64,000 bases of DNA from Pollenia angustigena (Eukaryota; Arthropoda; Insecta; Diptera; Polleniidae): assembly GCA_930367215.1 (NCBI GenBank), contig OV884056.1, positions 281,400,067 through 281,464,066 of the forward strand. The letters are read 5' to 3'. Of this stretch, positions 54,786 through 64,000 are shown one piece after another. Under the pieces are notes generated by a model. It searched no databases. It saw only the letters and a list, made by a program, of their open reading frames with translations, and had not been told where the DNA came from. Position 1 is the stretch's first letter; each line of letters begins with the position of its first letter. A program made the position numbers and the translations under genes.

Positions 54786-57195
54786 AATCCAATGGTGCTA
54801 ACCGTTTTTTTAGGTTAGCTCTTGTTTTCAAGATATGCCGTAATTTCGAAAATGGAGGAGGTTGCACAACATAAAAACGCGTAACTCAAAAACGCTTTAG
54901 CTTATTGAAAAAACTAAAAAACCGAAATTCCGCAATAAAATTTCCGACTGCGACTGCTGAATGGAGATAGCGGGTCGGTATGTTAAAATAAATGATTGAG
55001 AGGAAAAATAAAGTGGGGTTGGTCATGCACTTGACCCTTCTAGGGGCTGCAGGGGCTAAATTTAAGAATTTCTTTAAACGGCCATATTTGTATGGAAGCC
55101 CCCCCAAAGGGGTGGAGATATATGGCAAGTATGTTTTAAGAAAATGTTAAGAACAAAAAAGTAATGGAGGTCGGACATACATTTTATCAACCTAGGGGAT
55201 ATTCCTTGGCATTCCTTTATATGTCTGCAAAAAATTGGAAGCATAGCTGCTTTTTCTAATTTTTGATAAATTTTTAAAAAACAAAATTTTTAAAATGTGG
55301 CTAAAAAATTATTTATTTTAAAAAAAAAATTATGTTTCTAAAATGGCTGTAGGAAATATCGCCCAAAAAAATAAATAAAAAATCGCCCAAAAAAATTACA
55401 TGTAAAATTGGGCCTGAATTCATATGAAAAGTGGCCCAAAATGATTTTTCGTTTTTTAATATTGTCTGAAAAATAGCCCATTTTTCCAGGCCAGTTTTCA
55501 TTTTTAAAATTTCGTCAAAATCTTACATACTATTTGTCTAAATCATTCATTATTACTATACGTCGAATTCCTAAATGTTATTTATAAAAATTACGGGACA
55601 TATTGCAAAAAGGTGGCATGTCATAACGTCCAGTGTCATAGTGTCCGTGGACAAACTCGAAAGCATAGCTTACAAACTCGAAAACATAGCCGGCCTTTGG
55701 CCGGTCGCAAGAATTTTCTTCTCTTTGATACAACAAGTACCGGCTTCGCTAACTTAAGCTTCTCTGCACAGCCGGCCTTCGGCCGGGTAAGGCTTTTCTC
55801 CTCTATGGTATACCAAAAATCGGCTTCGCTAACTAAAGCTTCTCTGCATAGACGGCCTTCGGCCGGGCGCAAGAATTTTGTCCTCTATGGTATAACAAAT
55901 ACTCGCTTCGCTAACTAAAGCTTATCTGCGAAGTCGACCTTCGTTCGGAAACAAGGCAGATTTTAGAAGCTTTACTTAGCGAAACCGGTACTTGTTATAC
56001 CATAAAGCAAAAAATCCTTGTGCCCACCCAAAGGCCGTCTGCGCAGAGAAGCTTTAGTTAGCGAAGCCGGTCTTTGTTATATCATAGAGGAGAAACTCCT
56101 TGCGCCCGGCCGAAGGCCGGCTATGCAGAGAAGCTTTAGTTAGCGAAGCCGGTTTTTTTTATACCACAGAGTACAAAATCCTTGCGCCCAAAAGTGTTTT
56201 CGTTATATGTTTAATATATGCACGCAGAGAAAAACAACAAAACCATTTTTAAATTTTTAATTTAACCATTTCATTGTCACCGACAACCATATTATGGTAA
56301 AATAAGTTTCTTTAAAAATAGTTTTGTTGGTTGTGACCATAATAAAACAGGTTTTTCTCTGCGTGTATGTAGATCTTTTTTTGTATTAAACATCTTTAGT
56401 AATTATGGACCTTATGACATTTTTAAAAATGTCATAATGTCCATTTGCAAAATATCTTAATGCCCACGGACGTTATGACATTTTCAAAAGTGTCACAGTG
56501 TCCATGGACATAACGACACTGGACTTTATGACATGCCACCTTGCAAAAAGCTATATTCTGTTTTGAGTAATAGATTATAACTATGCAGTGATTATTTAAT
56601 ATTTAACTATTGAAGAGTGCACAAAGTTTGGCGGAGGGCTCAAATAAGTATTACTGTCCATACTGCCGCGCAGCTGTCGAAGAAACAATGCAATGTTTTA
56701 CATAAAACTTACATTTGTATGTTACTAAATTTATATGAACAATAAGCACTGTTTTGCAAATTTGGTAATTTAAAAATTTTTTTTTTTTTGGGAAAAAATT
56801 ATTTTTTTCTTTTTGGGTCATTTTTCATTTTTATTTTGGGCCCTTTTTCGTTTTATTGGGCAAAATTTCATATTTAACTTTTTGGGTAATTTTTCATGTT
56901 CTTTTGGGCGATTCTTCATTTGGGCGATTTTTCATTTATTTTTTTGGGCGATTTTTCCTACAGCCTTCTAAAATGATTGCCGCCAATCTTAGAAAAATAT
57001 TTTTTTTCTAAAAGAAAATTTTATTGCGGAATTTCGGTTTTATTAGTTTTTTCAATAAACTCAATCATTTTTGAGTTACGCGAGAAAATGTTGTGAAACC
57101 TCCTCCATTTTCGAAATAACGGTATATCTCGAAAACCAGAGCTAATCTAAAAAAGGCTAGCACCACTGGATTCAGCGTACACGAATTAGGTTAAA
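54780..57195. repeat. Inverted repeat flanking foldback copy 3
   Basis: The left arm (about 54780-54965: CCAATGGTGCTAACC, AATTTCGAAAATGGAGGAGG, ACCGAAATTCCGCAATAAAA) is matched in reverse at about 57005-57195. The spacer contained the foldback element as a later insertion. The remainder of the spacer (54970-55335) has no gene. Confidence 0.7.
55345..56965. mobile_element. Foldback-like element, GGCTGTAGG family, copy 3
   Basis: The ends GGCTGTAGGAAATATCGCCC and GCGATTTTTCCTACAGCC are flanked by TTCTAAAAT at 55336-55344 and 56966-56974, an exact 9-bp duplication. Arms, ATGTCATAACGTCCAGTGTC (55618), and GC-rich modules facing each other (55670-56190, centre about 55945) match copies 1 and 2. 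A second TGTCATAATGTCC array lies at 56415-56545. At 1621 bp it is the longest copy. Confidence 0.88.
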
Positions 57196-57665
57196 ACGCC
57201 AGGTGCCCAGCTTGTCTCGAAAAAGTGTCAATTTCTTGCACAGTGTTATTATACAAAAACATAAAAAACTAAAAATTTGTACTTTGGACTTCAAGAAGAA
57301 TTCTTGACAAAAAGTACGAAAAAACAGAACTAAGGAAGAACATGTAAATCAATTAAAAGAGATAATCATGCAAAGCTAATTTCGATCTACCAAAGGCTAA
57401 TTACAATTTGGTTTTTAGATTGATGTTTGACTATTGACTGGCAGCAGTCGTCAATAGCTGTGCATGTTAAACGGCAAACACCTCTGAAGAGATTGATTGG
57501 TTGCCGCGGCAGCCAAGAATGAAAAATATCAATAAATTTTAATTCATTTTTTCATGTTGTAAAAATTCCTTTCTTCATAAAAATAATTTATTATTTAATG
57601 AAAATTTAATTCATGAACTTTAGCCTGATTAAAATATCAATATTTTTAATATCTCAAAAAAAATC
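57196..57665. repeat. Dispersed repeat with tRNA-like part deleted
   Basis: From about 57340 (TCAATTAAAAGAGATAATCA, GATTGATGTTTGACTATTGA, AGAATGAAAAATATCAATAA) this matches 60485-60850 for over 300 bp. It lacks about 45 bases containing the B-box present in the other copy. Confidence 0.6.
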
Positions 57666-60480
57666 TTTTAATTATTAAAACTAAAATTATGCCTCAATTT
57701 TGGGCACAAAAGTTACTGTGAGTCTTAAAACTACTCAGCATTTTTGTATATCAAAATGATTTTTCTTAAAATTGCGAAATTTTAAAACCTAATGTAAATT
57801 AATTATTAAATTATGTATTAAAATTATTACTTATTCAATTTATTTTTCAATACATTCGTTAACCGCAATTTAATTGTTAATTATTATATTATTTTTTGTT
57901 TTTTTTTTCTCTCTTGTAAATATAACAAAATTTGTTTTAGCAAACCAGCTTTTGAGTCATATTCATGTTAAATTGGTTTAACAAATTTAAAATGCCAATG
58001 CAATTTTTTCCGATTAATTTGTTAAAAATAAACAAAAAAAAAAAACATTGTTAAAAGAACTAGTTTTAGAAGGTGCTGCATTGTATGTTGCTTTTTTTTT
58101 GAAGTGTAAAAGATAAATATTTTAAAGATTTTTTTTTTAACTCACCTTGAAAGTGTGTTATTGGTTAAAAAAAAGTAATAGCTGTTGTTGCTGCTTGTTA
58201 AAAAAAATCCCAAGCTATAAAATAAATTAAATATATTTTTTTAATTTTCTTAAAAATTCTTTTCAAGTATAACCACACTACAGATTTTTTTTTATAGATT
58301 AAGAAAACGACTTTGAAATAGAGAAAAAAATAGACAACATTTAATTTTTTTTAGTTAGAAATAAAATTTATATATTTTTTTAATTAATTAAAACTTTTAA
58401 TATGGTTTTTTTTTTAATAATAAATTTTTTTGTGCATTTTTCTTCAAAAATTTTATTGCATTTTATAATTTTTTTGATTAAAACTTTAATTATTTTTAAG
58501 TTTAAGAAACAATTTTAGGAGAATTTTCTTATTATTGAAAAAAAATTTCTTTTACAACGAAGCAAACGCGCCACGAAAGTTGCTTATTTTTATATTTGAA
58601 TTCTTTTTATTTATTTTTTTTTTAGCTTTCAATACATACACCAGCAAAAAAATGCAGACAAACAAGTCTTTACAACAAAAAAAAAAAAAAAAAAAAAAAC
58701 CAAGACTTAAGACACAACACAAAGTTTAGGTCGCCGCTACGTTAAAATAAAACCAACCGTTTGTAATAAAATAAACGCTTTAACTTAGACAACAGTCGCT
58801 CAACAACTAAACTTTAACTTACAAGTCATACAGAAAAAAGCATCATTTAGAGCAACCACTGGATTTGCCCACAGTTAAACAACACTTCAAACTTCTTGGG
58901 AATGCTCTCAGAGCTGAAACGAATGTTTGGTTGAGCATTTGCATTAGCAGGTGTTGGATACTTTGAAAACTCATGAGTTTTAAATAACCAGTTTTTGTGC
59001 AAAATTTCCAAAGAAAAGAGCTCTTTAGTTTAAGCTCTTGGTACTAATTTTTTTTTTAAGATTTAGTACTAAAATTGTACTAAGAAAGAGTTGTAATCTA
59101 GAGCTATAAGAATTTATGAATGATATTTTTTTTTTTTTGAAAATGCCAACAACAAGAAATGAGAGTATGAATGTGTGTGCATTTTTCCTATCAAGTTCGT
59201 TGTTTAAGTCTCTTGTTTTTACTTGAGCAGGCAGCGAAATGTTGGTTGGTTGTTTGGTTGCCCATTAATTAAGTGTTGAAAAAATATAATTAAGTTTGGA
59301 ACTCTTTTTCAATAAAATTTTTAATTGTAGATGCTGTTTTCACTGATAAAATAAGATTTTTTTTTGATAAACAATCTTATTATTGCTTTTAGTTTAAATA
59401 ATTTTCTATTTAACTGATTGAGTTTGTTTGAATATTTCTAAAATAATAATGTTTTTTTGTTTGATAGCTCAGTCTGGAAGTGAATTATATTGTTTATTTT
59501 AATAGATCTTAAGATTTGTTTTTTTGACAAGTTTCGTTGTTGTTTCTTCTGGTCTTAGACATGTGTTAGACACACATTTTTATAACAATGACACTTGCAA
59601 TCAAAATAGGCTTTTGAACTTTTATCATTTTAAAATCTCAAAAAACACAAAAGATAATAAAAAAAACATTAGACCGGTTTGTTGAGTGTTCGTTCTTGTA
59701 AATGTCAATCAATTCGTGTAAAATGTTTAACGTCTAAATATTTGAGTAATTGGAAAATTTTATTTTTGTTTATTTTTCGCATAAAATACAACAAGTCAGA
59801 GTGTTATATCCGGCTTAAGCAAATGCATTTTAATTAAAAAAATAACAGAAACAACTTTAAACTTCAGATGTGTAAAGGGTGGTATAAAGAAAAAACAAAG
59901 CAAGATGTTAATTGTAAATAAAACAAAAAGTTTTCAGATAATTATCTCAATATTTTTTATTATTACAGAAGGATCTATGAGAATTATGTGTACAATAAAA
60001 TATCGGCCAAATGCTCGCTACGGCTTTAGAGGCATACCTCTATCCGATGGTCTATATTTTCACAAACTCTGATGCATAATTGAGCATAAATGTGGTTAAA
60101 GTAACGAATTATCTCGTCTTTTAGCTCTTAAATTATTCTTGACTTACACTGTGTGTAATTTTTCAAGTCATGGAAAAATAACCATAAATCAAAATTCCGA
60201 ACGGTTTGCAAGATATGAGCCTGAGAAAATGACACCGAGGCCCCGCATCTTTCGGGGCCCTAAAAAAAAGTACATGACTTTGGGCAAAACTGGGAGACAC
60301 TGATCTTTTATCAAGTAGTGGTGCCCGTTAATGCTTATAGATAGCATAGTATCTCAATGTTGAAGTAAAGAAAAAACAAAATAAGTTAAAAAATTTTCAC
60401 TTTTGCGGCTGCGTAAGCGCTACCTAAACGGTGTTAAGAATCATTTCTAGGAAGTTCATATGCTCTAGAAAGTTATATAT
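57666..60480. other. AT-rich stretch without recognised gene
   Basis: A/T-rich with many homopolymer runs, including about 21 A at 58678-58698. GCTCAACAACTAAAC and what follows near 58800-58900 are less repetitive, but I cannot support an exon or promoter. ACAAGTCAGAGTGTTATATC near 59790 is a scrap of a DINE-like end. Confidence 0.5.
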
Positions 60481-60850
60481 TGAAATACATGTAAAATCAA
60501 TTAAAATGGATAATCATTCAGGAAAGCAAATTTCGATCTTCCAAATGTTAAAATACAATTTGGTTTAAGGATTGATGTTTGACTATTGACGTCAGCAGTC
60601 GTCGATGGCTGCGAGTGTAAGACGGCAAATCCATCTGAGGAGATCGAGTGGTTGCGATCGAAACATGTCTTGGTAACCTACCGGCCGGGGTTCGAGCCCC
60701 AGCCACGTCAAGAATGAAAGATTATCAATAACAATTTTAATTAATTTTCATGTTGTAAAATTCCTTTCTTCATAAAAATAATTTAATGAAAAATTAAATT
60801 TCATGAACTTAAGCCTAATTAAAAATATTAAAAATTTGGATTAAAAACCA
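60481..60850 (+). repeat. SINE-like repeat with tRNA-like head
   Basis: GATGGCTGCGAGTG resembles an A box and GGCCGGGGTTCGAGCCCCAG is a B box in a good hairpin. TTGACGT (60587) and ACGTCAA (60706) could pair as an acceptor stem, but the 125-nt span is too long for an ordinary tRNA. The copy at 57340-57660 lacks the B-box piece. Confidence 0.5.
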
Positions 60851-61224
60851 TAAATAGTTCAATAAAATAACCACAATACTGATTAAAATCTATTTTTTTA
60901 AAGTTTTTTACGATTTTGATCTCGAAGATGAAGTTTTTTTGATTTTATATGTTTACAATTTTTGATTTTTATGGCAAGAGCTACAACTTTGTCTAAGAGG
61001 GTAAATCAAAATTCCGAAATTTTGAACCTGATATGAGCCTGAGAAAATGATCAATTTTTGCAAAAATGACACCGAGGCCCAAAATCTTTGGGGCCCATAA
61101 AAGAAAAAGTGCATGACTTTGGGCAAAACTGCGAGACACGGTTCTTTTTTTTGGTCTTTTGTCACTAAGTGGCTATTTTTTTTTTCGTGTTTCACTGTGT
61201 TATTGACGTACACTTTATCTTTTA
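60851..61224. other. Unassigned stretch
   Basis: GGGCAAAACTGGGAGACAC (60282) and GGGCAAAACTGCGAGACAC (61120) with GACACCGAGGCCC upstream of each show an ~830-bp-spaced direct repeat. No gene is visible. Confidence 0.45.
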
Positions 61225-61420
61225 ACTATTCCCAAAGAAAGAAGTCCAACGGTGTCAAATCACACGATCGTGGCGGTCAATTTACATCGCCACGATTTCA
61301 GATAGCACGGCCACAGAATTTCATGCGCAAAAGAGCTTTTGTTTCGTTGGCTTTATGGCAAGTGGCACAATACTGCTGGAACCACATATCGTCCAGGTCG
61401 AAAATTCGAAAATATTTTGA
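61225..61420 (-). pseudogene. Mariner-like fragment
   Basis: The minus strand reads DLDDMWFQQYCATCHKANET (61340-61400), then PPRSCDLTP-like remains with CDTVGLL (61235-61270). The second catalytic aspartate is replaced by tyrosine (QQY for QQD). Frameshifts lie between the blocks. It is a short relic. Confidence 0.75.
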
Positions 61421-61824
61421 GGTTGAGTAAGTGAACTGTCATTTAATTGCTAAGCCATTGGCTTGGGTTTATTACCGTTACGTCAGGAAGGAACCACTTT
61501 ATGCTTCAGCCCTTTACAGAACTCAATAAAATTAAGCTTTGCGAAGACTTCGTATACGCTCTTATTGGTCACTGGATTGGAGATATCGCGACTGAAACTC
61601 GTAAATTCGGTGAAATATCTCAACGCAACGGGCACGCTCAAGCCACATGATTATTTACCTGGTGCCACGCTTCAAACGGAGTCAATGTCGACTCTACTTT
61701 AAGCACGCCTTGTTTTTGGCCGTGCTTCCACGTTAACTAACCAAAAAATATTCTAATATTTAAAAATTTATTATTCTTAATTTAACCGGGGTTTTATAAG
61801 TCTAAATAAACGGGGTTTGGTTAA
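61421..61824. other. Unassigned stretch with overlapping open frames
   Basis: Two overlapping frames at 61447-61702 show no motif I recognise. The sequence is less A/T-rich than average and could be part of the mariner-related or another broken element. Confidence 0.35.
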
Positions 61825-63602
61825 GGGGGGGGGGGGGGGGGTGCTTTAATACCATGTGAGATAAGGCCATTTTTTTTCTTTGGAATGGGAGATAAAGCCA
61901 TAATGGCGTTAGCTCACATTAGCAATATTAGAAAATGGCTTTATCTCTCATTTCAGTTCCTGAGACACTAAAGTTAAGTATTGAAATCTGGCTTCGCATA
62001 CTAAAGTTTTTCTGCGTGGCGACCTGCGTCCGTGCTTAGGGGTTTTTTCCTCTAGTAGGACGTGGCAGATGGCTTCGCTGAATAAGGTTTTCCTGCGTGC
62101 GTCACAAGAAGAAGAAAAAAAATGGTTTTCAATTAAAAAAAATGTTTTCCCTTTTACAGAATTACACTAGGGTATTCATTTAATCGAGTTTTTGCTTTAA
62201 TCGGTTAATCGCTCGATTAATTAACCGAGGTTTTGGTTTAATCGGTTAATAATCGGTTAATTTTGTTTTTGATCGGTTAACCGATTAATAAAGTTTTTTA
62301 TAAATGTGATTATTTCAGCATATAAAAATGCATTATTTGTTTATTATTTGGAGTTTATAAGTAAAAAAAAAAAACAATAATATACAAAACATAACAATTC
62401 TTGAACTAAAACTGCCAACTCACTTTCAGCACATTTTACAGGAGAGACAAAAAACTTTTTATTTTCCCTATTTGCAGCTTAATAGAAAATTAAAAATACA
62501 GTTAGCTTTACACACTTCAAGACTTAAATAGAAAGAAACTACATGCGACGAGGCGTATCTTTCTCTACCACACGGCATCAACATCTCAATTTACATAAAA
62601 AGTGGATTGCCTGTTTGCATATTAAGCCGACGATATATATATATTGTAATTATTTTAAGACATACGACTTTATGACTACCTTGTGAATCCCCCAAATATG
62701 TATTTATAAAAAAATAAACTGAGATAATTTTATTAGTTATTTCAATAGTTAAAGGAGATCTTATAAAATTATCTTTTAGAAAAGTAATTTGGTTTAAATG
62801 GTTTGGATTAAAGCGATTCTTTTCTTAGTTTTGACAAAACTTGACTTGGAAAAAATTCTTTTACTTATCGTAGATCTAATTTCTCAGTTCTTTTCCAGGA
62901 TTTCTCTAAACATATAAAATACTCCATTATGCCACTAGAGTTTTTTTAAATTTTTAACACTTCCTATTGTTTCGATTAATTCTGTTAAAAGACTGATGTA
63001 AGGAGATATGTATGAGAAACGTGAAACAAAAAAAGGTGTTGACAATCAAACATTTAATCCATTTTTCGCCACATAAAACAATTGAAAAACATTGTAATTT
63101 TAGTCACCAATCGGCGGAAAATGGGTTAAAATGAAGGTCACTGAACACCTTCTTTGTTTGTATAAAATATACATTTTGTATATGAGACGAAACAAATAAT
63201 TAAAAACACAAAAAATATATTATAATACTACAAAATATTGAAATTTTTGTTGCATCGGTTAATCGGTTAATCGACTGAAATTAACCGGTTTAATCGTTAA
63301 TCGAAAAAAGCCAATTTGAAATTAGCCGATCAGTTAATCGGGTAGTAATTAATCGGTTAACCGACTGACGGTTAACCGAATGAATACCCTAGTTTACACC
63401 ATGCATAACAATTTTCTGAAAAAATATGGCTTTATATCTCATTTGCGAAAAAAAATATGGCTATATTTCTCATTTCGCAAAATTTGATATATGACCTTAC
63501 CTCTCAATGATTGGGCAATAAGGCCATTATGGCTTTATCTCCCATTCAATTAGGCAATAAAGCCATCATGGCCTTATCTCACATGGTCTTAAAGCACTCC
63601 CC
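61825..63602. mobile_element. Foldback-like element, ACCATGTGAG family, copy 2
   Basis: The left end is a run of 17 G followed by TGCTTTAATACCATGTGAG; the right end is the inverse (CTCACATGGTCTTAAAGCAC then TCCCC). The flanks TTTGGTTAA (61816-61824) and TTTTGTTAA (63603-63611) are a 9-bp duplication with one mismatch. Arms contain GGGAGATAAAGCCAT and its inverse. The interior (61980-62105) has TCTGGCTTCGCATACTAAAG and TCCTGCGTGCGTCAC, related to the GC-rich modules of the other families. A hAT-type element is nested at 62168-63391. Confidence 0.8.
62168..63391. mobile_element. hAT-type element nested in foldback copy
   Basis: The inverted ends TAGGGTATTCATT are flanked by AATTACAC (62160-62167) and GTTTACAC (63392-63399), 8 bp with two mismatches. 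The right flank and the uninterrupted copy (TGTTTACACCATG near 20320) show the original target. Both arms consist of TTAATCGGTTAATCG repeats. The interior includes relatives of two MITEs (62410-62636 and 62674-62700). No transposase is visible. Confidence 0.75.
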
Positions 63603-63611
63603 TTTTGTTAA

Positions 63612-64000
63612 TTCCTTTTTTTAACTTGGTTAAACAAAACAATTGACATTATTTTGGTTTTAAAACACAAACATTTTCAATAAATTACCCCTTTTATTAA
63701 AAAAAATTTCATATTGCTGAATAACAACTTAAATTAAAAAAATAGAGTTTTCCCAATTCATTCAAATCCATTTTAAATTTTATGCTTGCTGAATTGCATG
63801 TTAATACAAATTAACTTTTTAACAAAAAAGCGAATTTGCTTTAAATAAATAAAAAGGTTTTTTAAATAAAAACAATCTGCAATTACTCTCGTCAAGTCAA
63901 AGTAATTCAAGACATTCCAAAGCTCTCCAAAAAAGAAAAAATAAAGTTAACAATGCCATAAAACTAACTTGCTTCTCATGATCACCAACCATTAAAAAAT
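63612..64000. other. AT-rich stretch to window end
   Basis: No gene or repeat boundary is recognised. Confidence 0.5.

Noticed and set aside
55613..55918. Open frames on both strands through the GC-rich modules of foldback copy 3
   Set aside because: They are translations of the tandem modules; similar frames appear at 3234-3431 and 42123-42311 in other copies, with no conserved protein signal.
3091..56110. CRISPR-like array from evenly spaced GC-rich repeats
   Set aside because: Spacing and spacers are themselves repeated and inverted, the genome is eukaryotic, and the units lie inside transposons.
58735..58990. 5' untranslated region or promoter of a host gene
   Set aside because: The segment is less repetitive than its surroundings, but no core promoter set, splice donor or coding start could be supported.

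Overview
The window is AT-rich, intron-free-looking, repeat-dense eukaryotic DNA. I infer a higher fly (Diptera, probably a calyptrate or blowfly-like genome). The grounds are DINE-1-like repeats carrying the CTGTCCGTCTGTCCG block, Jockey-type LINEs, mariner relics of the arthropod NKQNCRFW type, and short MITEs packed between long A/T runs. I found no host protein-coding exon, no rRNA and no intact tRNA that I can defend. Nearly every recognisable piece is a transposable element or its remains, so the window is probably intergenic or deep intron.

Layout. 1-7 kb: a hAT-type element (1178-2360) with a TAA-flanked MITE nested in it, then a foldback-like element (2639-4762) with a TA-flanked MITE nested in it, then small MITEs. 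7-11.3 kb: a broken Jockey-type LINE on +, cut by a hAT-type element with an exact 8-bp target duplication and by a TA-flanked MITE that itself holds a TAA-flanked MITE. 11.4-15 kb: a DINE-like element and further MITEs. 16-18.8 kb: a decayed intron-containing transposase gene resembling the RAG1/Transib core, followed by a Helitron-like repeat holding a tRNA-derived SINE. 18.9-22.2 kb: DINE-like element, a foldback-like element, a mariner relic and two nested MITEs. 23.3-25.1 kb: tandem repeat, MITE, and a second reading frame resembling the N-terminal part of the 16-kb gene. 26-28.6 kb: two DINE-like elements in opposite orientation and an (AT)35 tract. 31-34 kb: a deleted mariner next to a broken minus-strand LINE. 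35.1-36.4 kb: a MITE with a recent 459-bp tandem duplication. 38-43.2 kb: two foldback-like elements of one family, both with exact 9-bp target duplications, around a DINE-like element. 44.8-47.4 kb: nested palindromes, the inner one a young element with 60-bp perfect terminal repeats, an 8-bp target duplication, a 161-codon reading frame and a partial RING-finger frame. 48.7-54.9 kb: a 127-bp palindrome, DINE-like element, MITEs, a second SINE and rearranged mariner pieces. 55.3-57 kb: the third foldback-like copy, again with an exact 9-bp target duplication. 57-64 kb: repeats, a mariner scrap and a foldback-like element of another family with a hAT-type element nested in it.

The most interesting material is the set of foldback-like elements. 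Three terminal-repeat families (GGCTGTAGG, GGCGNTGCG and poly-G/ACCATGTGAG ends) share related ~80-bp GC-rich internal modules and have subterminal arrays of short motifs. This suggests module exchange between families or capture of one satellite. The RAG1-like relic and the RING-bearing palindromic element are the next best leads. All family assignments were made by eye from motifs, target duplications and terminal repeats; none was checked against a database.
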